From Pseudomonas sp. Root562 (GTDB lineage Bacteria > Pseudomonadota > Gammaproteobacteria > Pseudomonadales > Pseudomonadaceae), in assembly GCF_001427125.1 (NCBI RefSeq), contig NZ_LMGK01000022.1, positions 286,126 through 350,125 on the forward strand: DNA of 64,000 nucleotides. Reading direction: 5' to 3'. The notes below the pieces were generated by a model. It ran no database searches. It saw nothing but the letters and a program-made list of their open reading frames with translations, and was not told where the DNA came from. A program made the position numbers and the translations under genes. Of the stretch, positions 22,537-31,398 are shown in pieces (the first letter of the stretch is position 1; the number at the start of each line of letters is the position of its first letter).

Positions 22537-23052
22537 TTAATTCTGTTGATCATTGTGGTCGTTGTTCTTCTCGAAGATTTTCACCACTCGGGGCATCGCG
22601 CTCAGAATCCCCAACGCCAGCAAAGTGCTGAGTACCGCCGTTGCTTCCCTCCCCAACCCGGCCGACACCCCAATGGCAGCGGTCATCCACAAACCGGCGG
22701 CGGTGGTCAGGCCTTTGACGTGACCTTCATCACCTTCCTCATTTTTCAGGATGGTGCCGGCGCAGAGAAAGCCGATCCCGGCGATCACACCCTGCATGAC
22801 GCGGCTCATGGCATCGGCTTGCGAGCCGGACATCTGCGGCACCAGCACAAACAGCGCCGCACCGATGGCCACCAGCATGTGGGTACGAACGCCCGCTGCC
22901 TTGCCCTTGTGCTCACGTTCAAAACCGAGAATCCCGCCGAGCACCGCCGCCGTCACCAGGCGCACGGTAACGCGTGTCAGCTGTGACGCGTCGCCAATGT
23001 CGGCGAACTCCGCCTGCAGGGTCACCCAGACTTCATGCCACCAGGCATTCAT
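22537..23052 (-). CDS. MgtC/SapB family membrane protein
   Basis: A 171-residue inner-membrane protein. It has the family's LGFEREHKGKAAGVRTHMLV block after the first helix, the GIGFLCAGTILK segment, and further helices to the C-terminus. It lacks the long cytoplasmic ACT-like C-terminal domain of Salmonella MgtC, so it belongs to the short form. The ATG at 23052 follows AAGGA at 8 bp; a further in-frame ATG 11 codons up has no site. MgtC proteins are linked to magnesium limitation and to ATP synthase control. No magnesium-responsive leader was seen in the short upstream region. Confidence 0.87.
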   Translation of the reverse strand: MNAWWHEVWVTLQAEFADIGDASQLTRVTVRLVTAAVLGGILGFEREHKGKAAGVRTHMLVAIGAALFVLVPQMSGSQADAMSRVMQGVIAGIGFLCAGTILKNEEGDEGHVKGLTTAAGLWMTAAIGVSAGLGREATAVLSTLLALGILSAMPRVVKIFEKNNDHNDQQN

Positions 23053-23177
23053 GTTGTTTTTCCTTTTGAACGATCCATGGAGCATGGACCATGGCGACCA
23101 TTAATCGGTTGCACAGAACGATATCCAGTGCAGACGCCCTAAAGTTTCAGTACTCGCAAAAAAACAGGGACATCGCC

Positions 23178-23411
23178 ATGACCGTACGTATCGAAAACGA
23201 AACCTGCTTCTTTACCACTGAAAACGGCGAGGAAATTCGCCTGTGCCCCGATGTGACGATCGTCACGGACGGCGAAAAAGCCATGTCGGCGGTGGACATC
23301 GACGGTCAGCGCATTTACATCACTGAAGCCGAGGCTGATGCATTGACCGTAGCAGGTGCTGTCGATGGTCGCCGTCACTTGAAAGCCACGGACAGTGATT
23401 CGGTGATCTGA
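23178..23411 (+). CDS. DUF3203 family protein
   Basis: A 77-residue soluble protein with the conserved DUF3203 pattern: an N-terminal MTVRIENE-type strand, IVTDGEKAMSAVDIDG in the middle, and YITEAEADALTVAGA toward the end. The ATG at 23178 is preceded by CAGGGA; the open frame runs upstream without support. The family is found in Pseudomonas and has no known function. It stands alone between mgtC and ccoG. Confidence 0.8.
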   Translation: MTVRIENETCFFTTENGEEIRLCPDVTIVTDGEKAMSAVDIDGQRIYITEAEADALTVAGAVDGRRHLKATDSDSVI

Positions 23412-23605
23412 CCGATCCTGTCGACCACAGCCGCAGGCGTATGACAGGGGCGTTTGCGCCGCGCCTGGACGAGTGCTTCAACTTGTCGCAGGTCATTGCT
23501 CGTCCTTCATCTGATCTGCTTTTTATTGCAATACCTGAGTCTGTTATGCAAACAGATCGACGCTCATAGTGCGCCTGCCTGATGGAGGCTGATGAGCGAA
23601 AGACC

Positions 23606-25018
23606 ATGAGCGAGAGAATCCCCGTCCGAACCGTTGAAACATTCGAACCTTCACGTGCAAAGATGAAGGTCAAATCCAGCGACAACCTGATTCACACCCG
23701 CAGCTTCACCGGCCTTTTCCGCAACTTGCGCATAAGCGGTGCAGGACTGCTGTTCCTGTTGTTTTTCGGTACCGTATGGCTGAACTGGGGTGGACGTCAG
23801 GCAGTACTCTGGGATCTTGGCGAAAGCAAATTCCACATCTTCGGCGCCACGTTCTGGCCGCAGGACTTCATTCTGCTGTCGGCACTGCTGATCATCGCTG
23901 CGTTCGGTCTGTTCGCCATCACCGTATTCGCCGGCCGCGTTTGGTGCGGCTACACCTGTCCACAGAGTTCCTGGACGTGGATCTTCATGTGGTGCGAAAA
24001 AATCACCGAAGGCGAGCGCAATCAGCGCATCAAACTGCAAGCCGCGCCCTGGGGCTTGAACAAACTCATGCGTCGCTCAGCCAAGCACACCTTGTGGCTG
24101 GCCATCAGCCTGCTGACTGGCCTGACCTTCGTCGGCTACTTCACGCCGATCCGGCCGCTGGCCGAAGAACTGCTGACCCTGCAGATGAGCGGTGTCAGTT
24201 TGTTCTGGGTCGTCTTCTTCACCGGCGCCACCTACATCAATGCCGGTTGGTTGCGTGAAGCGGTGTGCATGCACATGTGCCCGTATGCACGGTTCCAGAG
24301 CGTGATGTTCGACAAGGACACCCTGACCATTTCCTATGACGTCGCCCGGGGCGAAAATCGTGGCCCGCGCAAGCGTGAAGTCAAACCGGCCGAGGTCGGC
24401 CTGGGCGATTGCATCGATTGCCAGTTGTGCGTGCAGGTCTGCCCCACCGGCATCGATATCCGCGACGGCTTGCAAATGGAGTGCATCGGTTGCGCGGCGT
24501 GCATCGATGCCTGTGATTCGATCATGGACAAAATGGGCTACGCGCGCGGCTTGATCAGCTACACCTCCCAACGCCAGTTGCAGGGTGGCAAGACCCACTT
24601 GCTACGGCCACGGCTGATTGGCTACACCGCCGTGCTGTTGGTCATGATCGCGACCTTGGTATTTGCCTTGATCGAGCGGCCTATGGTCTCGCTGGATGTC
24701 AGCAAGGACCGTGGCCTGTTCCGCGAGAACAGTCAGGGGCAGATCGAAAACATCTACAGCCTGAAAGTGATCAACAAAACCCAGCAGCACCAGGATTACC
24801 AATTGACCCTCGTCAACGCTGACGGCTTCCAGTTGCAGGGCACGACCGACTTGAGCCTGGCACCCGGTGAAATTGTCGACGTGCCGGTCTCGGTGGCCAT
24901 GACTGCCGAGCGGCCGACCAGCAGTTCGCAGAGCATCAGTTTCAAAATTGTCGACGGTGATGAACCGGGAATCTACAGCGTAGCGAAGAGCCGGTTTGTT
25001 GCGCCGATGAACCGTTGA
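23606..25018 (+). CDS. ccoG: Cytochrome c oxidase accessory protein CcoG (RdxA/FixG)
   Basis: A 470-residue inner-membrane iron-sulfur protein that helps copper delivery and assembly of cbb3 oxidase. Membrane helices carry VWCGYTCPQ and CMHMCPYAR. Two 4Fe-4S motifs of the CxxCxxC-x3-CP type follow (CIDCQLCVQVCP, then CIGCAACIDAC). A further helix near residue 345 leads to a periplasmic immunoglobulin-like C-terminal domain. The start at 23606 gives the usual MSERIPVRTVE-type N-terminus and length, but its ribosome site is weak; the ATG at 23582 is an alternative. The cbb3 structural genes are not in the window. Confidence 0.93.
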   Translation: MSERIPVRTVETFEPSRAKMKVKSSDNLIHTRSFTGLFRNLRISGAGLLFLLFFGTVWLNWGGRQAVLWDLGESKFHIFGATFWPQDFILLSALLIIAAFGLFAITVFAGRVWCGYTCPQSSWTWIFMWCEKITEGERNQRIKLQAAPWGLNKLMRRSAKHTLWLAISLLTGLTFVGYFTPIRPLAEELLTLQMSGVSLFWVVFFTGATYINAGWLREAVCMHMCPYARFQSVMFDKDTLTISYDVARGENRGPRKREVKPAEVGLGDCIDCQLCVQVCPTGIDIRDGLQMECIGCAACIDACDSIMDKMGYARGLISYTSQRQLQGGKTHLLRPRLIGYTAVLLVMIATLVFALIERPMVSLDVSKDRGLFRENSQGQIENIYSLKVINKTQQHQDYQLTLVNADGFQLQGTTDLSLAPGEIVDVPVSVAMTAERPTSSSQSISFKIVDGDEPGIYSVAKSRFVAPMNR

Positions 25019-25038
25019 TCCTTTAAGATGCAGGCCTT

Positions 25039-25134
25039 TGTGGCGAGGGAGCTTGCTCCCGCTGGGGTGCGAAGCGCCCCCCAAAGAACTGGCGACTGCT
25101 GCGCAGCCGAGCGGGAGCATGCTCCCTCGCCACA
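25039..25134. repeat. REP pair (TGTGGCGAGGGAGC type)
   Basis: TGTGGCGAGGGAGCTTGCTC on the left matches the complementary right arm ending CCCTCGCCACA. It lies between ccoG and the MocR-type gene. Confidence 0.88.
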
Positions 25135-25161
25135 GTTGATTGATTCGATCTCGGGATACCG

Positions 25162-26571
25162 ATGAAACGCTACGAAAAATTCGCCGATGACATCGCTGAA
25201 CTGATCCGCACCGGCGTCCTGGGTCCCGGCCAGCGCGTGCCGTCGGTGCGCTATGCGAGCCAGACCTACGGGGTCAGCCCGTCCACGGTGTTCCAGGCTT
25301 ATTACCTGCTTGAGCGCCGTGGCTTGATTCGCGCCCGCCCGCGCTCCGGCTATTTCGTCAATGCCCACGCACCGCGGCCGTTTTCCGAGCCCGTGATCAG
25401 CAGCCAGGTCAACGAATCCACCGAGGTCGACGTCAGCGAACTGGTGTTCTCGGTCCTTGATTCGATCAAAGACCCGAACACCGTGCCATTTGGTTCGGCG
25501 TTCCCCAGCCCGACCCTGTTTCCGCTGCAACGCCTGTCGCGCTCGCTGGCCAGCGCCACGCGGGAGATGGACCCGCGCATGGTGGTCACCGACATGTCGC
25601 CGGGTAACCCGCAGCTACGCCGGCAGATTGCCCTGCGCTACATGGTTGGCGGACTGATGCTGCCCATGGAGGAACTGCTGATCACCAACGGTGCCCTCGA
25701 GGCGCTGAACCTATGCCTGCAAGCGGTGACCCAGCCCGGCGACCTCGTGGCCATCGAAGCCCCGGCGTTCTACGCCTGCCTGCAAATACTGGAACGGTTG
25801 AAACTCAAAGCCGTGGAAATCCCGGTGCATCCGCGTGACGGCATCGATCTCGGGGTTTTGGCGCAAACCCTGGATCGTTACCCGATCAAGGCTTGCTGGT
25901 GCATGACCAGTTTCCAGAACCCCATGGGCGCGACCATGCCTGAGGCCAAGAAACAACAACTGGTGCAATTGCTGCGCGGTCATCAGGTGCCACTGATAGA
26001 AGACGATGTCTATGCCGAGCTGTATTACGGTCAGCAGGCACCGAAACCCGCCAAGGCGTTCGACACCGAAGGCCTGGTGATGCATTGCGGTTCGTTCGCC
26101 AAAAGCCTTGCCCCCGGCTACCGCATCGGCTGGGTCGCTGCCGGCCGCTATGCGCAAAAAATCGAACGGCTGAAACTGATGACCTCGCTGTGTGCATCAA
26201 TGCCAGCCCAGGCCGCCATTGCCGATTACCTGCAACACGGCGGCTACGACCGGCATCTGCGTAAATTGCGCCATGCGCTGGAAGATCAACAAAGCGCCAT
26301 GCTGGCGGCCATTACACGCTATTTTCCCGCACAGACTCGTGTCAGCCAGCCAGCTGGCGGGTATTTTCTATGGCTGGAACTGCCGGCGCAGATGGATTCG
26401 TTGAAGTTGTTCCAGATGGCGTTGGCGCAAGGCATCAGCATTGCGCCGGGGCCGATCTTTTCGCCGGCGCAGCGGTTCAGGAACTGTATTCGATTGAATT
26501 ATGGGAGCCCGTGGACCGAGGAATCGGAAAAGGCGATGGAGACGTTGGGGCGGATTGTGCGGTCGTTCTGA
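25162..26571 (+). CDS. MocR-type regulator/aminotransferase (GntR HTH + PLP fold type I)
   Basis: A 469-residue protein. Residues 1-70 are a GntR winged helix with VSPSTVFQAYYLLERRGLI. Residues 110-469 are an aminotransferase-like domain. The PLP lysine is in CGSFAKSLAPGYRIGW, and the preceding EDDVYAELYY holds the pyridine-ring Asp. The structural Asn-Pro of SFQNPMGA is present. It has its own ribosome region and no clear operon partner, since the next gene is on the opposite strand. Most such proteins are PLP-sensing repressors or activators. The target is unknown. Confidence 0.87.
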   Translation: MKRYEKFADDIAELIRTGVLGPGQRVPSVRYASQTYGVSPSTVFQAYYLLERRGLIRARPRSGYFVNAHAPRPFSEPVISSQVNESTEVDVSELVFSVLDSIKDPNTVPFGSAFPSPTLFPLQRLSRSLASATREMDPRMVVTDMSPGNPQLRRQIALRYMVGGLMLPMEELLITNGALEALNLCLQAVTQPGDLVAIEAPAFYACLQILERLKLKAVEIPVHPRDGIDLGVLAQTLDRYPIKACWCMTSFQNPMGATMPEAKKQQLVQLLRGHQVPLIEDDVYAELYYGQQAPKPAKAFDTEGLVMHCGSFAKSLAPGYRIGWVAAGRYAQKIERLKLMTSLCASMPAQAAIADYLQHGGYDRHLRKLRHALEDQQSAMLAAITRYFPAQTRVSQPAGGYFLWLELPAQMDSLKLFQMALAQGISIAPGPIFSPAQRFRNCIRLNYGSPWTEESEKAMETLGRIVRSF

Positions 26572-26597
26572 TGGGTTGATGGTGTCTCGACTGACGC

Positions 26598-26668
26598 CAT
26601 CGCCAGCAGGCTGGCGCCCACAATAGGGTGCAACACTCAACCCTGTGGGAGCCAGCCTGCTGGCGATG
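26598..26668. repeat. REP pair (GCCAGCAGGCTGGC type)
   Basis: CATCGCCAGCAGGCTGGCGC begins the left arm and is matched by the right arm ending GCCTGCTGGCGATG. It lies between convergent genes and may end transcription from both. Confidence 0.88.
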
Positions 26669-26697
26669 AGGCCAGTGCAATCAACTCAACTCTACGC

Positions 26698-27444
26698 TTA
26701 ACGGCCACCGCCCAGATCGACGAACGTCCCCGTCGCATACGATGCCTTGTCCGACAGCAACCAGACAATCGCCTCGGCCACTTCGTCCGGTCGTCCGCCC
26801 CGTGCCATCGGGATCGCCGACTCAAGTTTGCTGACCCGGTCCGGATCGCCGCTCAAGGCGTGAAAATCGGTGTAGATGTATCCGGGCCGAACCGCGTTGA
26901 CGCGAATCCCCTCGCCTGCGACTTCCTTGGACAGGCCGATGGTGAAGGTGTCGAGTGCGCCCTTGGATGCCGCGTAGTCGACGTATTCATTAGGTGCGCC
27001 CAGACGGGCGGCGACCGAGGACACATTGACGATGCTGCCGCCTTGCCCGCCGTGTTTGGGCGACATGCGCAGGATGGCGTGCTTGGCGCACAGCATAGGG
27101 GCCAGAACGTTGGTCTTGAGGATTTTCAGGATGCGGAATTCGGACATTTCGTCGACCCGGGACTTTTGCCCGACGGTGCCAGCGTTGTTCACCAGCGCCG
27201 TAACCCGGCCCAGTTCGGTGTCCACTCGATTGAACAAGGCGATGACTTCGTCTTCGATGCTGACGTCTGCGCGAACCGCAATGGCTTGGGCACCGAGGGC
27301 ACGAACCTGCTCCAGCACGCTCTGCGCAGCTTGTTCATCGGACTGATAGTTGATGCAGATCCGATAGCCTTGTTCGGCGGCCAACAGGGCGGTGGCGGCA
27401 CCGATGCCACGACTGCCACCAGTGATGACGATGACTTTAACCAT
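26698..27444 (-). CDS. SDR family oxidoreductase
   Basis: A 248-residue classical short-chain dehydrogenase. The NAD(P) motif is TGGSRGIG near residue 9. LVNNAGT follows, then the catalytic Ser in VNVSSVAA and YVDYAASKGAL with Tyr-x3-Lys. RPGYIYTDFHA lies in the substrate loop. The ATG at 27444 follows GGGGAAAG at about 8 bp. An Arg after the first strand is absent, so cofactor preference is uncertain. Many relatives are annotated as glucose dehydrogenase or 3-oxoacyl-ACP reductase-like. The substrate is unknown. Confidence 0.88.
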   Translation of the reverse strand: MVKVIVITGGSRGIGAATALLAAEQGYRICINYQSDEQAAQSVLEQVRALGAQAIAVRADVSIEDEVIALFNRVDTELGRVTALVNNAGTVGQKSRVDEMSEFRILKILKTNVLAPMLCAKHAILRMSPKHGGQGGSIVNVSSVAARLGAPNEYVDYAASKGALDTFTIGLSKEVAGEGIRVNAVRPGYIYTDFHALSGDPDRVSKLESAIPMARGGRPDEVAEAIVWLLSDKASYATGTFVDLGGGR

Positions 27445-27606
27445 GCAGGCTTTCCCCATTTCAAGCGTAAGCGGTCGAGGGGAAGAATAACTGTCCTTCG
27501 CGGTTTTTGCATGAACCTGCTGCCAACCGATGTGCCGAGCGCAGCTAGCGCCCGCTCTACTGCGCAGTATTCGCTGAACTGAGCGTTACCGAGGGCCGCT
27601 TCGCGA

Positions 27607-27635
27607 CCCAGCGGGAGCAAGCTCCCTCGCCACAG
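27607..27635. repeat. Single REP unit
   Basis: CCAGCGGGAGCAAGCTCCCT continues to CGCCACAGG, the same family as at 25039 and 39102. Only one unit is visible here. It abuts the stop of the GGDEF-EAL gene. Confidence 0.75.
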
Positions 27636-27636
27636 G

Positions 27637-29718
27637 TCAGGCGAGTTCCAATTGCTCCGCACGATGGATTTCAACCATGAAACGTTGCGCCGGCAACGGA
27701 TGACCGAGCAGATAGCCTTGCAGCGAATCACAGCCGAGCTGGGTCAGGAAGTCCTGCTGTACCCCCGTCTCCACGCCTTCGGCGACGATGCGCAAACCCA
27801 GCGCCTGACCGAGGGCGACAATCGCGGAAACGATCGCTGCATCGTCACTGTCACGCTCGAGATCACGCACGAATCCCCGGTCGATTTTCAATTCATTGGC
27901 CGGCAGGCGCTTGAGGTACATCAAGCTCGAGTAACCGGTACCAAAGTCATCGATGGACAGGTCGACACCCATGTCCGACAGTTCCTGCAACACCGTCATG
28001 CTCGCGTCGGCATCGCTCATGGCCGTGGTTTCGGTGATTTCCAGGGTCAGGCTGTTGGCTGGCAAATGGTGCGTGGCCAGCGCCTTGGCGACACTTTGCA
28101 CCAGTCCGGCATGGCAGAACTGCAACGCGGAAAGGTTTACCGCGATACGCCAATCGGTGTAGCCCAGCACATACCACTCACGCATCTGACGGCAGGCTTC
28201 GTTGAGTACCCATTCGCCAATGGGAATGATCAGGCCGGTCTTTTCCGCGAGTTCGATGAACTTGTCCGGCAGCAACATGCCCTGGGTCGGATGCTCCCAA
28301 CGCAACAACGCTTCGGCACCGACCGGCCGGCCGTTGCTGGCGTCGAACTTGGGTTGGTAATGCAAGCAGAATTGTTGATGCTCCACGGCATTGCGCAGGT
28401 CTTGCAACAATTGCAGTTGCTTGCGCGCGTTGCTGTTCATCGAAGCGTCAAAGAAGCTGTAACCGTTTTTACCCGCGCCTTTGGCGTGATACATCGCCGC
28501 GTCGGCGTTCATCAGCAATTCATGGGCACTCTGGCCATTACCCGGATACAAGGCGATGCCCACGCTGGCGGAGATCTGCAAATCATGTTCAGCGACGCGA
28601 AAAGCCCGGGAAATCAAGCTGACCTGACGTGCCGCCAGCCCCACCGCGTCGTTCGGCTCGGTCAACTGCACCAGCAACACGAACTCATCGCCACCGATTC
28701 GCGCCAGCGTGTCCTGGCTGCGCAGGTCTTCGCGCAGGCGCAGGCTGACTTCACGCAACAGCTGGTCGCCCATGTGATGACCGAACGCATCGTTGACCGG
28801 TTTGAAGCCGTCCAGATCGATGAACATCAGGGCAAAGCAACCGCCCTCGCCGTTGACCCGCGACATCGCCTGATCGATACGGTCGGCCAGCAAGACCCGG
28901 TTCGGCAGACCGGTCAGAGTGTCATGCAAAGCCAATTGTGTGAGTTCACGATTGGCCTCGGTCAGGGATTGGGCCAGGCTTGCGGTGCGGGCTTCCAGGC
29001 GGGCATCGAGAATCGAAGTCAGCAAGGCAATGCTCAGCACCGCCAGAGTAGTGATCAGTACGAGATTATCCAGGCCCTCGCCGTTAAGGCCATCGGTGGC
29101 CGCGCCACAGAAGCTGCCATCGGCAAACTGTGCAGCCGCCATACCGGTGTAATGCATGCCGACAATGGCAATCCCCATGATCACCGCCGCCCCGCCACGA
29201 ATCAGCCGCACGTGAGGGGTGTTCCGACGCAAGTGGAAGGCAATCCACAACGCCGCACCGGACGCGGCGACCGCTATGAACAACGACGTACTGAACAGCG
29301 TCGGGTCGTAGTCGATTCCCGGCTGCATGCGCATGGCGGCCATGCCGGTGTAGTGCATCGCACTGATTCCCGCCCCCATCACCAGCGCACCGAACCCCAA
29401 TTGCCACAGCGGCAATTGCGGCTGACTGACCAGCCACAGGGCGAAGCCGCTGGAGAGAATGCCGATCAGCAGCGAGAGCAACGTTATGGCGATGTCGTAG
29501 CCCAGATCGATGGGTAAATTGAAGGCCAGCATGCCGATGAAGTGCATCGACCAGATCCCCACGCCCATGGCAAACGCGCCCCCCGCCGTCCACAGGTGCA
29601 CGGCCCGGCCCTTGGCCGTGGCGATACGGCCGGTCAGGTCGAGGGCGGTGTACGAGGCAAGAATGGCCACGCAAAGCGAAATGATGACCAGTGTGGGGGA
29701 GTAGCTACCGATGAGCAT
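27637..29718 (-). CDS. MHYT-GGDEF-EAL c-di-GMP enzyme (MucR-like)
   Basis: A 693-residue inner-membrane protein. Seven helices in residues 1-245 carry the three MHYT-type motifs (SMHFIGM, AMHYTGM, GMHYTGM), thought to bind a metal and sense gas or redox. The GGDEF signature is intact at 342-346 and the EAL signature at 469-471, with DDFGTGYSS and EGVET further on, so both cyclase and phosphodiesterase activities are possible. The architecture and length match P. aeruginosa MucR, which supplies c-di-GMP for alginate production. NbdA-type proteins share the architecture, so the orthology is not certain. Confidence 0.9.
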   Translation of the reverse strand: MLIGSYSPTLVIISLCVAILASYTALDLTGRIATAKGRAVHLWTAGGAFAMGVGIWSMHFIGMLAFNLPIDLGYDIAITLLSLLIGILSSGFALWLVSQPQLPLWQLGFGALVMGAGISAMHYTGMAAMRMQPGIDYDPTLFSTSLFIAVAASGAALWIAFHLRRNTPHVRLIRGGAAVIMGIAIVGMHYTGMAAAQFADGSFCGAATDGLNGEGLDNLVLITTLAVLSIALLTSILDARLEARTASLAQSLTEANRELTQLALHDTLTGLPNRVLLADRIDQAMSRVNGEGGCFALMFIDLDGFKPVNDAFGHHMGDQLLREVSLRLREDLRSQDTLARIGGDEFVLLVQLTEPNDAVGLAARQVSLISRAFRVAEHDLQISASVGIALYPGNGQSAHELLMNADAAMYHAKGAGKNGYSFFDASMNSNARKQLQLLQDLRNAVEHQQFCLHYQPKFDASNGRPVGAEALLRWEHPTQGMLLPDKFIELAEKTGLIIPIGEWVLNEACRQMREWYVLGYTDWRIAVNLSALQFCHAGLVQSVAKALATHHLPANSLTLEITETTAMSDADASMTVLQELSDMGVDLSIDDFGTGYSSLMYLKRLPANELKIDRGFVRDLERDSDDAAIVSAIVALGQALGLRIVAEGVETGVQQDFLTQLGCDSLQGYLLGHPLPAQRFMVEIHRAEQLELA

Positions 29719-29895
29719 GGAAAGTTCTCGAAATCACCGCCGTATCGCTTCCATTCTCGGGGGCGCAAAAAGGGCGATTGTACTGATTCCAAATGAGAAC
29801 GCACTCACAAAATTAGCAAAAGGCCATCAAGGCGATGAAACGCTTGTTTGATCCGAAGTCAGCGCTCTGAATCGGTGGATTCGAACGCTGGATTC

Positions 29896-29912
29896 GCCCC
29901 CGCCCCCCCCCT
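29896..29912. other. C-rich homopolymer tract after opmB
   Basis: Two runs of C, five and nine long, are separated by a single G, a few bases past the opmB stop. The run lies outside any gene. It could be length-variable. Confidence 0.5.
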
Positions 29913-29919
29913 GCTATTC

Positions 29920-31398
29920 CTACAGATTCTGCGGTGACACCTGCCCGTCCCAGCCGCCGCCCAGTGCAGCAATCAACTGCACGCTGGCGATCAAGCGGCT
30001 CTGCAACAAATCCAGGTTACTGCGCTCATTATTCAACGCCGCCGCTTGCACCACGACCACATCGAGATAAGCGATCACACCGGCCTTGTACTGATTCTGG
30101 GTCAAGCGCAACGACTCGCGCGCGGCATCCAGCGCCTGTTGCCGCACGACGGCCTCATCCTGCAATACCTTGAGCTGGACCAGATAGTTTTCCACTTCAC
30201 GAAAGCCATCGAGCACGGTCTGTCGGTACTTGGCCACGGTTTCGTCGTAGGCGGCTTCACTGCGGTCCACTTCAGCAGAGCGTTGCCCGCCATCGAACAA
30301 CGTCATGGCCAGTTGCGGCCCCACCGACCAGAAGCGGTTCGGTACGCTGAACAGGTCTTTGGAGGTGCTACTGCTGTAGCCGCCGTTCAGACTCAGGGTC
30401 AGGTCCGGGTAGTACGCCGCCTTCGCCACGCCGATGTTGGCATTGGCGGCGATCACCGAGCGCTCGGCCGAAGCAATGTCGGGGCGCCGTTCCAGCAGTT
30501 GCGAAGGCAGGCTCAGGGGTACCTCAGGCAGCGCCGGGATGTTGGGGGTTTCTGCCAGGCTGAACTCTGCTGGCGGCAAGCCGACCAGCACAGCAATGGC
30601 ATTTTCGAACTGGGCACGCTGCCAGATCAGATCGACCATGTCCGCTTCGGTGCCCTTGAGCTGGGTCTGCGCCTGCGCCACCGCATCCTTGCCGGAAACA
30701 CCGGCACGGTACTGGTTTTCGGTCATTTTAAGAGAACGTTGATAAGCCTCGACCGTGGCTTCCAGCAGACGCTTTTGCTCGTCGATCACCCGCAATTGCA
30801 AATAGTTCTGCACCAGCTCCGATTGCTGGCTCAAGCGCATTGCCGCCAGGTCGGCAAAACTCGCCTGGGCATTGGCTGTGTCGGCTTCGAGACCACGGCG
30901 CAGTTTGCCCCAGACATCCGCTTCCCAGCTCACCCCGGCCTGAGCGGTGTAGGTGTCGCGAATACCGCTGGAAGAACTGGTCAGGCTGGAACTGCTGCTG
31001 CCGGTGCCCTGGCTGGAGCGGTTTTTGCCAAGGGTCAGGTCAACCGTTGGAAAAAACGCGCCCCGGGCGCTGCGCACCAATGCCTGGGCCTGGCGATACT
31101 GGGCTTCGGATTGCGCGACAGTCTGGTTGGAGCTGTTGAGTTTCTCGATCAGGCCATTGAGCTGCTGATCGCCATACAACTCCCACCACGCACCGCGAGC
31201 CAGGGAATCGCTCGGACTGGCCTGACGCCAGCCTGCCGCTTCCTTGTACTGCGCAGGTTCGGCGGTTTGCGGGCGCTGGTAATCTGGGCCGATAGCGCAG
31301 GCGCTGAGCAGGGCCGCGCACAGCGACAGGCTCAACAATCTCGAGCCTCGGGCGGTGATCAGCGGTGTAGCCAGGTTGAACAGCGAACGGTCAGTCAT
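29920..31398 (-). CDS. opmB: Outer-membrane efflux lipoprotein of the Mux pump (NodT family)
   Basis: A 492-residue TolC-like outer-membrane channel. The lipobox LLSAC places lipidation at Cys34, and GPDYQRP follows as in NodT-family proteins. Two long coiled-coil repeat regions are visible (ALVRSARGAFFPTVDL in the first, ANIGVAKAAYYPDLTL in the second). The start overlaps the end of muxC as ATGA. It forms the exit duct for the MuxA-MuxBC pump. The NodT/OpmB name follows the pump type. Confidence 0.88.
   Translation of the reverse strand: MTDRSLFNLATPLITARGSRLLSLSLCAALLSACAIGPDYQRPQTAEPAQYKEAAGWRQASPSDSLARGAWWELYGDQQLNGLIEKLNSSNQTVAQSEAQYRQAQALVRSARGAFFPTVDLTLGKNRSSQGTGSSSSSLTSSSSGIRDTYTAQAGVSWEADVWGKLRRGLEADTANAQASFADLAAMRLSQQSELVQNYLQLRVIDEQKRLLEATVEAYQRSLKMTENQYRAGVSGKDAVAQAQTQLKGTEADMVDLIWQRAQFENAIAVLVGLPPAEFSLAETPNIPALPEVPLSLPSQLLERRPDIASAERSVIAANANIGVAKAAYYPDLTLSLNGGYSSSTSKDLFSVPNRFWSVGPQLAMTLFDGGQRSAEVDRSEAAYDETVAKYRQTVLDGFREVENYLVQLKVLQDEAVVRQQALDAARESLRLTQNQYKAGVIAYLDVVVVQAAALNNERSNLDLLQSRLIASVQLIAALGGGWDGQVSPQNL

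Noticed and set aside
29785..29815. Fur-box-like TGAG-N6-CTCA upstream of the GGDEF-EAL gene
   Set aside because: Only four bases match on each side; the required inner bases are wrong for a Fur site.
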